A stretch of DNA of 64,000 bases from Panax quinquefolius (Eukaryota > Streptophyta > Magnoliopsida > Apiales > Araliaceae): positions 51,450,617 through 51,514,616 of the forward strand of contig CM035173.1 of NCBI GenBank assembly GCA_020205615.1, written 5' to 3'. This document shows, one piece after another, positions 11,115 through 23,325 of this stretch. Within the stretch, counting starts at the first letter, position 1, and every line of letters begins with the position of its first letter. A program made the translations under genes and the position numbers. Under the pieces are notes generated by a model. That model saw only the letters and a list, made by a program, of their open reading frames with translations, had not been told where the DNA came from and did no database searches.

Positions 11115-13057
11115 TGTGAGACCCCGAATTTTATGAAATGAAAGTATTCAATTTTCTCATAATTATTATTTTATTTAGTAAATGGTTAAATTGATAAAAG
11201 GTTAATATTAAGGGGGATATTTGAAAAATTTTGCAAGTAAGCAAGTTGATATAAAATATTCGTTGTGTCGGAGAATATTCGTGTGGTCGAGGAATATTCT
11301 TTCATCGGGGAATATTTATTCGACGACACCATCATTGGTGGACCCCACAACGAAATAACTGTCGGAGTTAGAAAACGACAGAAATATCTTTTATAAAAAT
11401 AATGGTGAAAGTTTTACCGTTAAACTGTTGATATACACGGTGGTAAAAATACAATAATATGCGTGGTTGCATAGTAGCACACGATATTGATTATTGATGC
11501 TTACGTAAGAAGCCACTCAGTTTACTCAATTATTGCTACAGTAATTATTTCATAGTATCTCACGTTATTTGATTCAATTATTGTCACAGTATCATCTGCA
11601 TAATATTTTATATTATTAAATCAATAATTGAGACAACAAAGTTATTCATATTATTATTTACAATATTGATAATGTCTAGAAGTTCTGTCAAGGAGAGCTT
11701 AGTTCACCTAATTGCGCGCCAATAAGGAGAAATACTTATCAGAAAGCCCCCTCTTTCCTGGGAATGACCTGGTTGTTAAATATTGTGAGTTATAATATTA
11801 ATGATGAATAATTGTTGAAGTATTAAGAATGTGTTTATTGAAGATAAGTGAATTACAAAAGTTAGAGGGGAATAATGCAAATTAGGAAAACTTTAGGGGT
11901 ACTAAAGTGTAATAAGTTAAATCAATCTGGACCATTGGTGGTGATTTTAATAGTAAATCAATCTGGACCGTCGGTGGTGGTTTTAATAGTAAATCAATCT
12001 GTACTGTCGGTGGTTGTTTTAATAGTAAATCAATCTGGACCGACGGTGGTGGTTTTAAAAATAAATCAATCTGGACCGTCGGTGGTTGTTTTAAAAGTAA
12101 ATCAATCTAGACCGTCGGTATTGGTTTTAATAGTAAACCAATCTGGACCATTGATGGTGGTTTTAATAGTTAATCAATCTAGACCATTGATGGTGGTTTT
12201 AATAGTAAATCAATTTGGACCGTCGGTGGTGGTTTTAATAGTAAATCAATCTGGACCGTCAGTGGTGGTTTTAATAGTAAATCAATCTGGACTGACGGTG
12301 GTGTTTTTAAAAATAAATCAATCTGGACCGTCGGTGGTGGTTTTAAAAGTAAATCAATCTGGACCGTCGGTTGTGATTTTAATTGTAATCAATCTGGACC
12401 ATCCGTTCTAATAGTAAATTAATCTGGACTATTCATGAATTAGTTACTATTTAGTCCATTCTCCTATAAATAGAAGCTTAATTTTTCTTTCATTCTCACC
12501 AATTCACTAAGACTCACAAGAGAAGCTATAGAGAGAGAAACTATAGAGAGAATGAAGAAGAGTATTTTGCTACTTCACTATTGCAGTATTCGGTCTTCTA
12601 CTAAGGTAAGGGATGTTATTTTCATTTGGAAAGAGATATTATTTGTTGTACTCATAAGGGGTATTATCTCTTTCATAAGGAATACTATTTTTCATATTTA
12701 TCCTTTAATATGTCAGAATAACCTGTCTACGCGGATTACGTACCGTATGACAGGTGAAAATCCATTTGCAGTTTCATATGTTATGTCTTTTCATATTCTT
12801 AAATCTAAATTTACTATGGTAAGTATTGCTTCGATAATCCTTGAAATTAGTGGAATATCCTTGAGTTTTGCGCTTCATCCAGTATCATTTTATTGGAATA
12901 TTGATCTGAACTTTCTTATTAAATATCAATATTTTCACCTGGGGTACTATTCATGGGTTACTATTCACCAAGTTACTATTCATTATAATATTATTCACTC
13001 GGATATTTGGGACACTTTTCATGCCGGGGTACTATTCACGAGTTACTATTCACGGGT
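11115..13057 (+). repeat. Right LTR, 3' truncated
   Basis: It begins TGTGAGACCCCGAATTTTATG directly after the polypurine tract. It follows the left LTR through the expanded 36 bp array, the TATA box CTATAAATAG (12464-12473), the donor-like AAG|GTAAGGG (12606) and the start of the TACTATTCAC block, then switches in mid-block to a Copia LTR at about 13057. About 1.1 kb of its 3' part is missing. Confidence 0.85.
11916..12413 (+). repeat. 36 bp tandem array, 13 units
   Basis: The first unit starts at 11916, twelve further 36 bp units start at 11953 and every 36 bases to 12349, and a shortened unit begins at 12385. It is the same array as 8240-8449 with eight extra units. Single-base variants such as GACGG for GTCGG recur in separate units (12025 and 12277 regions), which points to duplication of multi-unit blocks. 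Confidence 0.9.
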
Positions 13058-13552
13058 TACTAAATTCTTAGAAAGCTTAAAACTAAAATAGTTCCCAATC
13101 ATTGGATTACTAAATTGGGGATTAGTGAATCCGGATAGATTGGTACATACGTTGCTTGCTCATTGGATGACGATGATTAATCTCATGATCTTTTGTGTGG
13201 AGACAATAAAGCAAGTATGTAGGTGTTTTTAGAGAATAAGTTCACTGAACGTGACTCGCTAAAGAATACCTAATGGAGTTTTACTTGCCTGTCAATAGAA
13301 ATTCTTGTAGTGATAGTAATACAAATGATCCTTAGACTTGAGATCATCATAGTATCTTATATATTATGAATTATATTTTGACTTATTCCTTAAGACTCTT
13401 AGAGTATATCAAAGGGTATGCTTGGGTGTAATAAGTTATATATGGAGATAATGAATGATCAATAAAGAATCTACCACTTCTAATAAAAGAAGAGAAATGT
13501 CCTATGTGATTCGATAAATGACAACCCAGGAATCCTTGGCAGAGGTGGAATG

Positions 13553-16500
13553 TGTGAGAGCCCCAAATCCGGGTCCCAAATCTATAACTATTTGCGAAAG
13601 ATATAAACATAAATTATTTATACAGTACACTTTACACACATTTCCCCAAAATCGAGTAACCTTAACTTATACACAAATCATAAACTATCTAACACATGAC
13701 ATTATTATCAAACTATACTATTACAATCTAGCTGCACATTTTATCCCAAGCAAAACTTGGCATTATCCTTTTTCCTGTATCTAAACGCATTCGCCTTATA
13801 TGCAATGTTTATCATGATATAGCAAGGGTGAACATGAAAGTTGCCCAGCAAGTTTAAATACAAATTAAGGATATATCATGATTAAAAGAGTCTGAATAAT
13901 AAGCTGGCTATAATTCATCAATATAATTGAGAACTAGAACGAACAAACTTTTGACTGAACAAGTATTGAACATGAACAAATATATCTGGACCAACTGGTA
14001 ATGAAGGTGATCAGCCTTTCATACCTGACTTATACATGCAATATGTACAGAGTACAATTATCCATGGCAATTAGCAATGATTAACCATAAGCATATCTGA
14101 ATGAAACAACTCTTAGTAGAGTTAAGTAAAACTTGCCTGAACCGTTGATTACCGCTAAGCAAATTAATAAGCTTCGTATGAAGACCTAATATTAATAAAA
14201 AAATATATAAATTAGAATAATATCATCACAATATAATACTATTATACATATATACATAGAATAACCTAAACACATAGCACATAACCCTATCAGTCTATAA
14301 TACACATAAGACTAGGTATCAGGTCAAACTATTTCAGTCTGACTTGAAACCGACACAATTCTATCATCTCGATGGTCTAGTCAGACAAATATCGAGTTTA
14401 AGTTCCATTAAACTCTGTCTAACACTTAACAATACCTTAGATAATTTTCTTATCAGTCAAAATAATTTTCAAAGACTTGAAATAATTTTTAGATAATTAA
14501 TCACTTATCAGGATTTTTCAATCATTTATACCACATTTAAATGAATTAAATACCACATAATTCCTTAATCATTAATATTTATTTATCATTAAATATTAAT
14601 GAAAATCATATCATAATATTATAATATAATTATAATATATCAAAGTATTTTTAATACCTTAAATCATATTTATATGATTTTAAACCATTAAATTCATTAT
14701 TCGATAATTGCTATAAATATTAAAATATTAATATTTCCATGCCAAAATATCAAAAGTTATATTTTATAACTTAAAATATTTTTATAACACATAAATCATT
14801 TTATATGATTTTTAAAACATTAATTCTATTTTTCCATAATTTATTTAATATATTTATTAAATTAATTAATTACCATTAATAATAAATTATTAATGAAATT
14901 CATCACAAAATATTAAAAGTCATCAAAAATAACTTCAAATATTTTCTAATACCATAATATAATTTTTCATGATTTTTCATGAGTTAAAACCATTTTAAAT
15001 AATTTATTTAATATTATAATTAAATAAATAAACACCTTTTATATTCCAAAAATATTAAATATTTTTGAAATATACTCAAAATAATTAAAAACTATTTTTT
15101 AGGCTTTAAAATAATTTTTCATAATTTATTATGTATTTTTAATAATTAAAAACTATTTTTCTCTAATTTTTAAATAAAATAATTTATTTTTAGAAATTAA
15201 GTGTCGCTATAGGGGTTTTAGGCAACAAAACCGTCGCTGATGGTGTTCTTGGGCTGTTCTTCAACAAACCCAGAACACCATGTCAGACACCAAGGTTGCT
15301 AGTTTGACCTTCATTAATTCTTTGATCATACGGTTTTTAGGCAATCTAACGTATTGATGTTGTAGTATAAGTGTAATACTACAAATAGCAACCAAGATTC
15401 TAGCCAATACACAACATACCAGTGAGATCTAATCAACGGAAAACCTTGTCAGACATGTTCTTCAATTTCTGGGTTTTCCAGAATTGAAGAACAATCGAAG
15501 TACCCATTTTCCAATCCTCATAACATGCAATCTGGGTTTTCTTTGTACGATATAATGGTTCATTCTTGTAGTACTAATATCAGTGTATAATTCTATAACC
15601 TTAGATCATCACAACAACATCACCAAAAGAAATTCGGGTAATTCCAGTAGGAAGGAAAAGCATTTCTTGAACATTTCGGGTTACCCAGAAATGTTCTTGA
15701 GCAGTTTTTCATTCCACGTTTGACCACAACTTTTATATGGTTCGGTTATCGATCTGAGGGATCTGAAGCTTTTAGCATGAAGTATTCATGTCAGGCTACA
15801 AAAAAAACACAATAATGTGGCCAAAACATTAACATACAGCAAGATTAAGAGCCTGGAAAATCTTGTCAGACGAAATCTGGGCTGCCCAGATTCCTGATTT
15901 CATGGTTGGTCAAAGGGTTGACTGTTTATAACTTTCAATTTTAACATGATATGAACCTGATTTTAGTTCCATATCCAATTCCACATGTCATACTACATAT
16001 TTATAACATAAAACACACAAAACACTTAACACACACGGATCTAAAGGCCCTGACATATGACTGTCAGACCAAACTTTTCAACTTTTCCAGATTTTAAGAA
16101 ATGCTAGATTCGTGCATCTAAGTGATATGGATCTAGGTTTTGGCAACCCATATCATCAAATGATACTCTATTACACAACTTTAACCAATCAACAACAACA
16201 TTTAACATCAAATCATCAGATTTCTAAGTTAGGGTTTTTATACCTTTAAAAATTTGATTCATGAACTGATCCTTGATGATCTGATCTTGGCTTGTTATTA
16301 CATGATCTTAGCTTTGTTTCTCACACTTTCTCACTCTAAGATCTGAAAATATAGAGAGAGAAGGGACTTGGAGCAAATGATAAGTAAAGTAAGTATTTCT
16401 TACTTTTTAATCTTAGATCTTTTAAATCCATGGTTGTAAATGTGGCTAGGTGTTCAATTTTAGTTGATCCAAGGTGTTTGGTTGTAACTTAAGAGATGTG

Positions 16501-17530
16501 GCTTCATTTGTGATCATAACTCTTTTTTTTAACATAAAAGTTAAGGGAGGGTATTTTGGTCTTTTCTATACCATTTTATTTCTAGAATTGTCATTTGTTG
16601 CAAACCCTTAGGGTTTAACCCTTAGGATTTGACCCTTAGGGTTAAAATCGAAACTTTCCATAATTCACCTTTTAGGATTTCTAAATTAGGATTTTCAAAA
16701 ATGAAAAATTAACATCTTTAAATTATAATTAGAGTTTCCTAATTACAGTATACTTTCCTAATTACATTAGGACTAACACAAATTAGGATTAATATTTTCT
16801 AATTAAGATGACTAATTTAGCAATTAAATCCATAATTGTACATTAGGGTTCCTGACAGAATAATTAGGGTTTAAGAATCTGAAATTAGGGTTTGCTAATT
16901 AATTAAGTTTTACCCTAATTACTATTATAATTAATAACCCTTAAGCAATATAATCTTCTTTTAAGTTCCCAGATTAGGGTTTCAAATACCCGAAATTTGA
17001 AATTAGAGTTCCCAGATTTAATATTAGGGCTTTCTAATAAGCAATTAGGGTTTCAAGTAATTTGTTAGGGTTTTCCCTAATAAATTATAATTAATGACGT
17101 TAAACCTTATACACAGCATTTAAATTCCAGAATTAGGGTTTTAAATTCTGAATTAGGGTTTCGGATTCCCGAAACTGAAATTAGGGTTTCAACCCCGATT
17201 TCTAGGGTTTCTTATCAGACGTTAGGGTTTTCTAATTGAACGTTGGTGTTCTTAATAATATTAGGGTTTGACACTGATAAAATTTATCTGGTCAACCCTT
17301 GACCCTTAACCACATACTGTGCACACATAATACCATATTCACAGAACATAAACACATATACACTTAATCCTGAATAATTCACTTAAATCCTTCACAGAAT
17401 TTTGAAATCCTCAAAATTTCATCCCAAAAATATCAAACGCATACACTTATTTTTTGTCTAGGTCTATTATTTGACCTTAAATCAATCATTTAAGATTTTA
17501 ATAATTTGTCTAATTTCTCGGGTTGTCACA
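13553..17530 (-). repeat. Complete 3' LTR of the minus-strand gypsy element
   Basis: This 3978 bp LTR runs on the minus strand from TGTGACAACCCG to GGGGCTCTCACA. It contains a very AT-rich part (about 14440-15190), a series of short hairpins next to GTCAGAC (15241-16069) and a region crowded with TTAGGGTTT (about 16600-17275). Its first 394 or so bases on the minus strand (17530-17137) are repeated at 19618-19223, which proves it is an LTR. Confidence 0.85.
16603..17275. repeat. Interspersed telomere-like TTAGGGTTT motifs
   Basis: About fifteen copies of TTAGGGTTT or near variants occur at irregular spacing, separated by AT-rich spacers. They lie inside an LTR, and part of the set is repeated in the other LTR remnant (19222-19345). 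The irregular spacing rules out a true telomere tract. Confidence 0.75.
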
Positions 17531-19221
17531 TTCACCCCTTCTTCTAAAAATTTCGTCCCCGAAATTTATCTTACACCTTACTCCTTATACCATGCACTAT
17601 ACACCAATCATACACATCATCACATGCTACCCAATACACCAGTCACATGAGTAAAAGTTTTCAAATTGCCGAGGGGTCATATAGACCATGAACACCTAGT
17701 TTTAACGGTATTCCTACCGCAAAACTTTACATTACTTGGTAGGTTTACAATCACAAAGAAGGTAAACTACCGATGCTAGTTCTTTAGGTGATTAGCCTAT
17801 CATACTCTTACGTCATGCATAACGTATTAATTATGTTTAGCGAATATTTACGCTATTAGATTGGATTATTTATCCAAACAACATAGTTCACCTCAGTCTT
17901 ATCATAGGATTTCGCACCAAAACAATTTGGTTCGGGAAATTTCTTTCAATGAACACTTAGAGTTTTCATAAATATTAGTCTAGTTGAATCGAATAGCGTA
18001 GACTCACATCAATAATTCAATTCAATCGAATTATTTAGGTGTAGCCAAACCCCGTTGGCAAATTAAAATTTTGAAAACATTTTCGAGAATGACGTCATGA
18101 TGTCGTACTGTATTAACAGTCCGTTTGAGGATGTCGTCATTGTATGACTTTGTCATAACACATCATACCATAGTGGAACAACGACTTTAGGTCAAATTGA
18201 CACTAAGTATTCTTGTATTTACAACTCCATCACCTTTTTATCATCTCTGCACCAGGTTTCATGGTACATAAGTGATAATTAAAATAAATTTTGATATTTC
18301 AAATCATTTAAGTCTCAGCCGAAATAAGTAGCATAGACTGTACTTTAAACCGTTTCAAAATGGTTACGAGTCTATAATTTTTTTTTAAAAGCACATAGTG
18401 CATATTTAACTTGATGTCAAAATTTTGAAGTCTAGCATAGCTAGGAATTTTGGAAAACTTATGTCTCCACTAATAATCATTTGCTTTACAATCTATCTAT
18501 TCCTATAATCCTCAATTCTCCATTCACACATAACTATACCCAGTTCATCAAACCACACTTATGAGTTCATAAATTGCCACAATCATATGAGTTTAAGAAC
18601 TTGTCCTAGTCAGACTTTTGGCGTCCATTCGCTGAGGGGTTCATAAACATTTTATATAACTATGAGTCAAGAATGTCACATAAGTATGAGTTTTAAGAAC
18701 TCGTACTTAACCCTATATTCTCTACCTATGACCTATCTATCTCATATACACATGAGAAAGGAATCACCCTCTTAACATGTATATAGCAAATAGCGCGACA
18801 CAAACATTTCAATGATTATCAGTACCAGAAACTAAGTGGTTTTTACACCAAGTAAAATTCCCCGCCCACACAAGAAATCATACAACTCAGCTGCCGACAT
18901 GAGTCCTCAATTGAAATCCCCACCTAATCTTAACTCCCTTCTCAATACGAATTTCATTTAATCCGTATTCATAATCCTTTTCTGAATCTGTACCAATTCA
19001 TGGTACAACTACCACACAGCATCTTGCTATAAACTTTCCAATCATCAGATTGATTCTTTTCCCATATTATAACCTTATCAGATCACGGAGTGATCTCATC
19101 GTATATATTGCGATTTATTTCTATGTCTTGATCATTTTGTTTTACGATCTCCTATCCCTGAACTTTTAGTCTTCTAGACTCTATCTATTCACCATTACTA
19201 TTCACTTTTATGATCAGAGTT
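17531..19221 (-). other. Interior remnant of the minus-strand gypsy element
   Basis: About 1.7 kb lies between the polypurine tract and the truncated 5' LTR. I see no gag or pol motif and no long open frame on either strand, so it is probably the non-coding region between pol and the 3' LTR. Confidence 0.6.
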
Positions 19222-19618
19222 AGGGTTTTAAATTCTGAATTATGGTTTTGGATTCCCGGAACTGAAATTAAGGTTTCAAAACCGATTTTTAGGGTTTCTT
19301 ATCAGTCGTTAGGGTTTTTTAATTGAACGTTGACGTTCTTAATAATATTAGGGTTTGACACTGATAAAATTTATCTGGTCAACCCTTGACCCCTAACCAC
19401 ATACTGTGCACACATAATACCATATTCACAAAACATAAACACATATACACTAAATCCTGAATAATTCACCTAAATCCTTCACAGAATTTTGAAATCCTCA
19501 AAATTCCATCCCAAAAAATATCAAACGCATACACTTATTTTCTTTCTAAGTCTATTATTTGACCTTAAATCAATCATTTAAGATTTTAATAATTTGTCTA
19601 ATTTCTCGGGTTGTCACA
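19222..19618 (-). repeat. 5' LTR remnant of the minus-strand gypsy element
   Basis: It matches 17137-17530 with a few substitutions, ends in the same GGGTTGTCACA and is followed by the GAATG duplication. Everything downstream in the 5' LTR has been deleted. Confidence 0.85.
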
Positions 19619-20800
19619 GAATGAAATTAGAAAGTAGTTTCTAATTTGCATTCATTAGGAGTTCAGCATTTAGGAATCGAAATACATATAATTAAATAAA
19701 ATAAGACTTGACAGTAATTTCATGTCTTATATTTAATTGGGACATTGTATGGGGGAAGGATTGAATTGTACGGTAACTATTTACTCAAAGGTTCTTTTAT
19801 GATTAATATTGAAATCTATATTATCTAGAAAGTCGTTGATCGCTAGAGAGGCTTATCCCTATTATAGAATAAATATTATTTACTTAAATAAATTAATAGT
19901 TTAATTTATTTATTTAAATAAGATTAGAATTGTTCTAATTGATTTATTTACATCCTGTTTAATATGGAGAACCTAAAGGGTCACACCATAAAAGGAAGAA
20001 TAATTATTTAAGAAGTTAATGATATAATCGTAATAATATATTAAGTATATTTAATTTAATCTATGGTGATAGAATAAATTAAATAACTTATTATTTAATA
20101 TTTAATATTTTGAAAATATTAAATATAAATTAATAAGAGGAGTCTTATTAATATTATTACAATTATTATTATTTTTAATTTCTAAAAGAGTTTAGGAATT
20201 AATTTAATATAAGTACTCTCAATTATTCCTAATAGGATTAGGAGGCAAAATTAGTTAAAGGAGTTTAATTAATTATCCCTACTAAGATTAGGGAGCCCAA
20301 TTAATTAAAGGAGTTTAATTAAATAAATATTATCTTATTTTAATTAAATAGGGTTACCTGATATCTTTATAAGAGGAGTTTTATATCAGATATCAAAGAT
20401 ATACGTAATTCCAATTGTTGGAGAATATGCCCCATTTTTCTATAGAAATAGGAAAAACTAGGGTTTGAGCCAATACACCCTTCTTTTTAAAAATTCTTCT
20501 TCCTTGGTGGATCACATGTAGAGTCCATACACTTGGGTGGCTAACATTGATCAAATTAAGGAAGGAATCTACCTGGAGATTCAAGGAGATCGCGGAGAAG
20601 TAGGAGTTGAACTCGTACCTGTGGAAGCTTGTATCTATAAGGATATGATTCTATAACTTCTTGTTCTTCGTTTTAATTAATAATATGTATAAAGGATGAT
20701 CCGGGTAATTGGTTTGTAAAAAATTTTAAAATCTAATTTTACTTTGCTTCCGTTATTTTTGTAATTTGATTACTACTTTGATTTTCACAAAATCTTTCAA

Positions 20801-20813
20801 TGGCATCAGAGCC
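20801..20813 (+). other. Primer binding site of the Copia family A element
   Basis: TGGCATCAGAGCC begins two bases after the LTR end TTTCA. It matches the initiator-methionine tRNA site with one change (T to C). Confidence 0.85.
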
Positions 20814-20979
20814 AAACTTTATGCGAATTATTAATTGTTTTGATTCTATATATGTATGGGTATATATTTAGAATAATTTATTGGGCATAATTTATTGTAT
20901 AAAATTATTATTTTATGAAGAAGAAAAATTTGCGAAAATTAAATGATTTCGTTGATTCCATGCTTATTATTCTTTTCGG

Positions 20980-21033
<54 letters not shown>

Positions 21034-21541
21034 CTTAATAATTTTATAATTAAAATAAAGAGTTTATTTTAATCTTGAAATTGGATTTCATGTAATTTTA
21101 AAAAATGCCCATTAAATGATACTCATATATATATGGAATGATTTTAATTCATGAAATTAATGTTTTATTTATTGATAAGTATGGTGATATCTATGATATA
21201 AAATGTGATTGATTATGGACTATTGACCAATGTTATTGGATTTTTTTTGGTTGGATGTTTGAATGAATGAGTTTTATTAAATGGGGTCTGCGTACCTCGT
21301 CTTTTCTGATTTTCTTCTTGATGTAAATTATATCTCTCTTATGTATTTCCCCTTGACTGCTGGTCAAGGTTTCTATTTAAATTAAATAGTTTAATGTAAT
21401 AAGATTAGTTAGAATTTTTTTTGAAGAATCGGAGATCAAGGAGAAAGGAGCGCTTGAAGACCTGTTTGTAATGGAGCCCCGATTTAAATGTAATAGTTAT
21501 ATTTAAATGTTTATTCTTGCACCCTAGGGTTTGACCTTTTG
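20814..21541 (+). other. Copia leader, left part
   Basis: Non-coding AT-rich leader between primer site and gag, interrupted at 21541 by a gypsy insertion and resumed at 26916. It includes a (TA)n microsatellite at about 20980-21027 and no convincing open frame. Confidence 0.7.
20980..21027. repeat. (TA)n microsatellite
   Basis: About 24 uninterrupted TA units within the Copia leader. Confidence 0.95.
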
Positions 21542-22710
21542 TGTGAGACCCCAAATTTTATGAATAAATATTTAAATTTCTCAAAATATTTTTTTGAATA
21601 TTATGGTGTGGATTTGATATAATGTTATAGTTATGGGTAATATTTATAAATTTTGCGAAGTAAACAAGTTGTTATAAAATATTCGTTTGGTCGGGGAATA
21701 TTCTTTTTGTTTGGGAATATCCGTATGCAAAGCACAATCATTAGTGGACCCCACAACGGAAGTATTGTCGTAGTAAAAATGATGAGAATTATCATTTTAT
21801 AAAAATAACGGCGAAAGTGTTACAATTAAAACTGTTGAACTACCCTAGTAGTAAAAGTAATGATGTCTGGCGTGGTTGCATAGTAGCACACGGTATTGAT
21901 TATTAATACTTACGTAAAAGTCACTTTCGGTTATACTTAATTATTGCTACTAGTAATTCTTTGTATCATATCTCTCATATTATTGATTCAATTATTGTCA
22001 CAGTATCATCTTCATAATATGTTATATTATTAAATCAATAATTGAGATGACAAAATTATTCATATTATTATTTGCAATATTGACAATGTCTAGAAGTTAC
22101 ATCGAGGAGAGGTTTGGTCACCTAATTGGCGCCATAAGGAGAAATCCTTATCGAAAAGCCCCTCTTTCACAGGAACGACACGGTTGTTAAATATTGTGAA
22201 TTATAATATTAATGATGAATAAGTTCGTGCTGATTAAAGATAAAATGGATAGTTCCATTGTGTTGAAATTATTTGTGTTAGTGAAAATCGACATTTATTT
22301 CGATAATAATTTATGTCTGGAGGTTATATTGACCAATCGGGTAATTAACCGGATAAATGAGCAATTAATTGCTATTGATTCACATGATTATAACTATTTG
22401 TTCACATGTGTGTACTATTGATTCACATTCATTTACTATTAGGGGAGTTGGTGCAAGATTGATAAAACTTGCATGACTAAGTTAAAAATGGAGGTATAGA
22501 TGGAGGTACTATATTGTAATTCATATTTTCACATGTCTAGAACTATTGATTCGCATGATTTACTATTGATTCACATGATTTACTATTACGGGAGATGGTG
22601 CAAGTTTGATAATACTTGCAGAACTAAATTAAAAATGAAGGAAAAGAGGAAGGTATTATACTGTAATATTTCGAGCCCCAAAACGTGCAATTATCGAAAC
22701 TATATTTTCC

Positions 22711-22717
22711 TATAAAT
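22711..22717 (+). promoter_or_regulatory. LTR TATA box
   Basis: CCTATAAATAGAAGCTC at this position is shared with the LTRs at 12464, 37399, 39021, 43568 and 61962, in each case 115 to 175 bases before a GTAAGG- or GTAATG-type donor. Confidence 0.75.
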
Positions 22718-22912
22718 AGAAGCTCATTCCTTCATTATTTTTCACCAATTCACTAAAGCTATAAAGTAATTATTATAGAGATAAATTATAGATAGAAAGA
22801 AGAAGAGAAGTCTGCTACCTCACTATTCCAGTATCCAGTCTTCTTTTGAGGTAAGGGGTATTATTCTTTCGTATTCATGGAGAGAGTTATTTTCTTTCAA
22901 TACTCATAAGGG

Positions 22913-23325
22913 TTGCTATTCCATTTTTTATTATTATATTGGAATAACCTGTCTATGCAAAGTACCGCATACATGGTGAAATTCTTCTGTTATTCCATTC
23001 TTTATTATTACATTGGAATAACTTTTGTATGTGCGATCATCGCATGCTTGGTGAATTCTGTTGTTATTCCATTCTTTATTATTTTGTTAGAATATCACAT
23101 GCATGCGGATTCGCATAACTTGGTTCCATTCTTTATTATTACATTGGAATATCACATGCATGCGAATTACGCATGACCTAGTTCCATTCTTTATTATTCG
23201 TTAAAATAACTTTTATGCATGCGATTACATCACATGCATGGTTAATTCTTCGATTATTCCATTCTTTATTATTACATTGGAATAACACGTCTATGTGGAT
23301 TACAGCATGCATGGTGAATGATCCT
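22913..23325 (+). repeat. Tandem array of about 70 bp hairpin-prone units
   Basis: Six degenerate units each contain TATTCCATTCTTTATTATT, then TTGGAATAAC or TTGGAATATC, then a block with GCATGC-like palindromes. The arms TTATTCC and GGAATAA are complementary, so each unit could fold. Confidence 0.8.

Larger units (their letters stand above)
7676..13057 (+). mobile_element. Non-autonomous gypsy element with long LTRs and 333 bp interior
   Basis: Two directly repeated LTRs (7676-10781 and 11115-13057) flank a 333 bp interior that holds only a primer site, a short non-coding spacer and a polypurine tract. No gag or pol is present. The left LTR lacks its first 255 or so bases because the minus-strand gypsy LTR ending at 7675 sits there. 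The right LTR is cut at 13057 where a Copia LTR begins in mid-sequence. It must depend on proteins from a related element for movement. Target duplications are lost at both ends. Confidence 0.85.
13553..19618 (-). mobile_element. Deleted minus-strand gypsy element with target duplication
   Basis: The insertion is flanked by GAATG (13548-13552 and 19619-19623) and its ends are TGTGA and TCACA. On the minus strand the order is a 5' LTR remnant (19618-19222), 1.7 kb of interior without coding capacity, a polypurine-like tract AAGAAGGGGTGAA (17543-17531) and a complete 3' LTR (17530-13553). The LTR start TGTGACAACCCGAGAAATT is typical of plant chromovirus-like gypsy elements (family knowledge). 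Most of the 5' LTR, the primer site, gag and pol are gone. It is distinct from the TGTRAGACCCC lineage elsewhere in the window. Confidence 0.85.
13058..20799 (+). repeat. Copia family A 5' LTR, split by an insertion
   Basis: 13058-13552 and 19624-20799 are the two halves and together match 31790-33460, ending AATCTTTCA just before the primer site. The left end is truncated: it starts inside the LTR at TAAATTCTTAGAAAGC. The insertion at 13553-19618 is bounded by a GAATG duplication, and removing it restores the sequence seen in the 3' LTR. Confidence 0.9.

Noticed and set aside
11875..12411. Long plus-strand frame with 12-residue repeats (VNQSGPSVVVLI type)
   Set aside because: It is the 36 bp LTR array read as codons. 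The period is a multiple of three, so the frame stays open without being a gene; the same holds for 8199-8447.
16603..17275. Possible internal telomere tract
   Set aside because: Motifs are irregularly spaced, lie within an LTR and are duplicated in the other LTR remnant; not a tandem telomere array.
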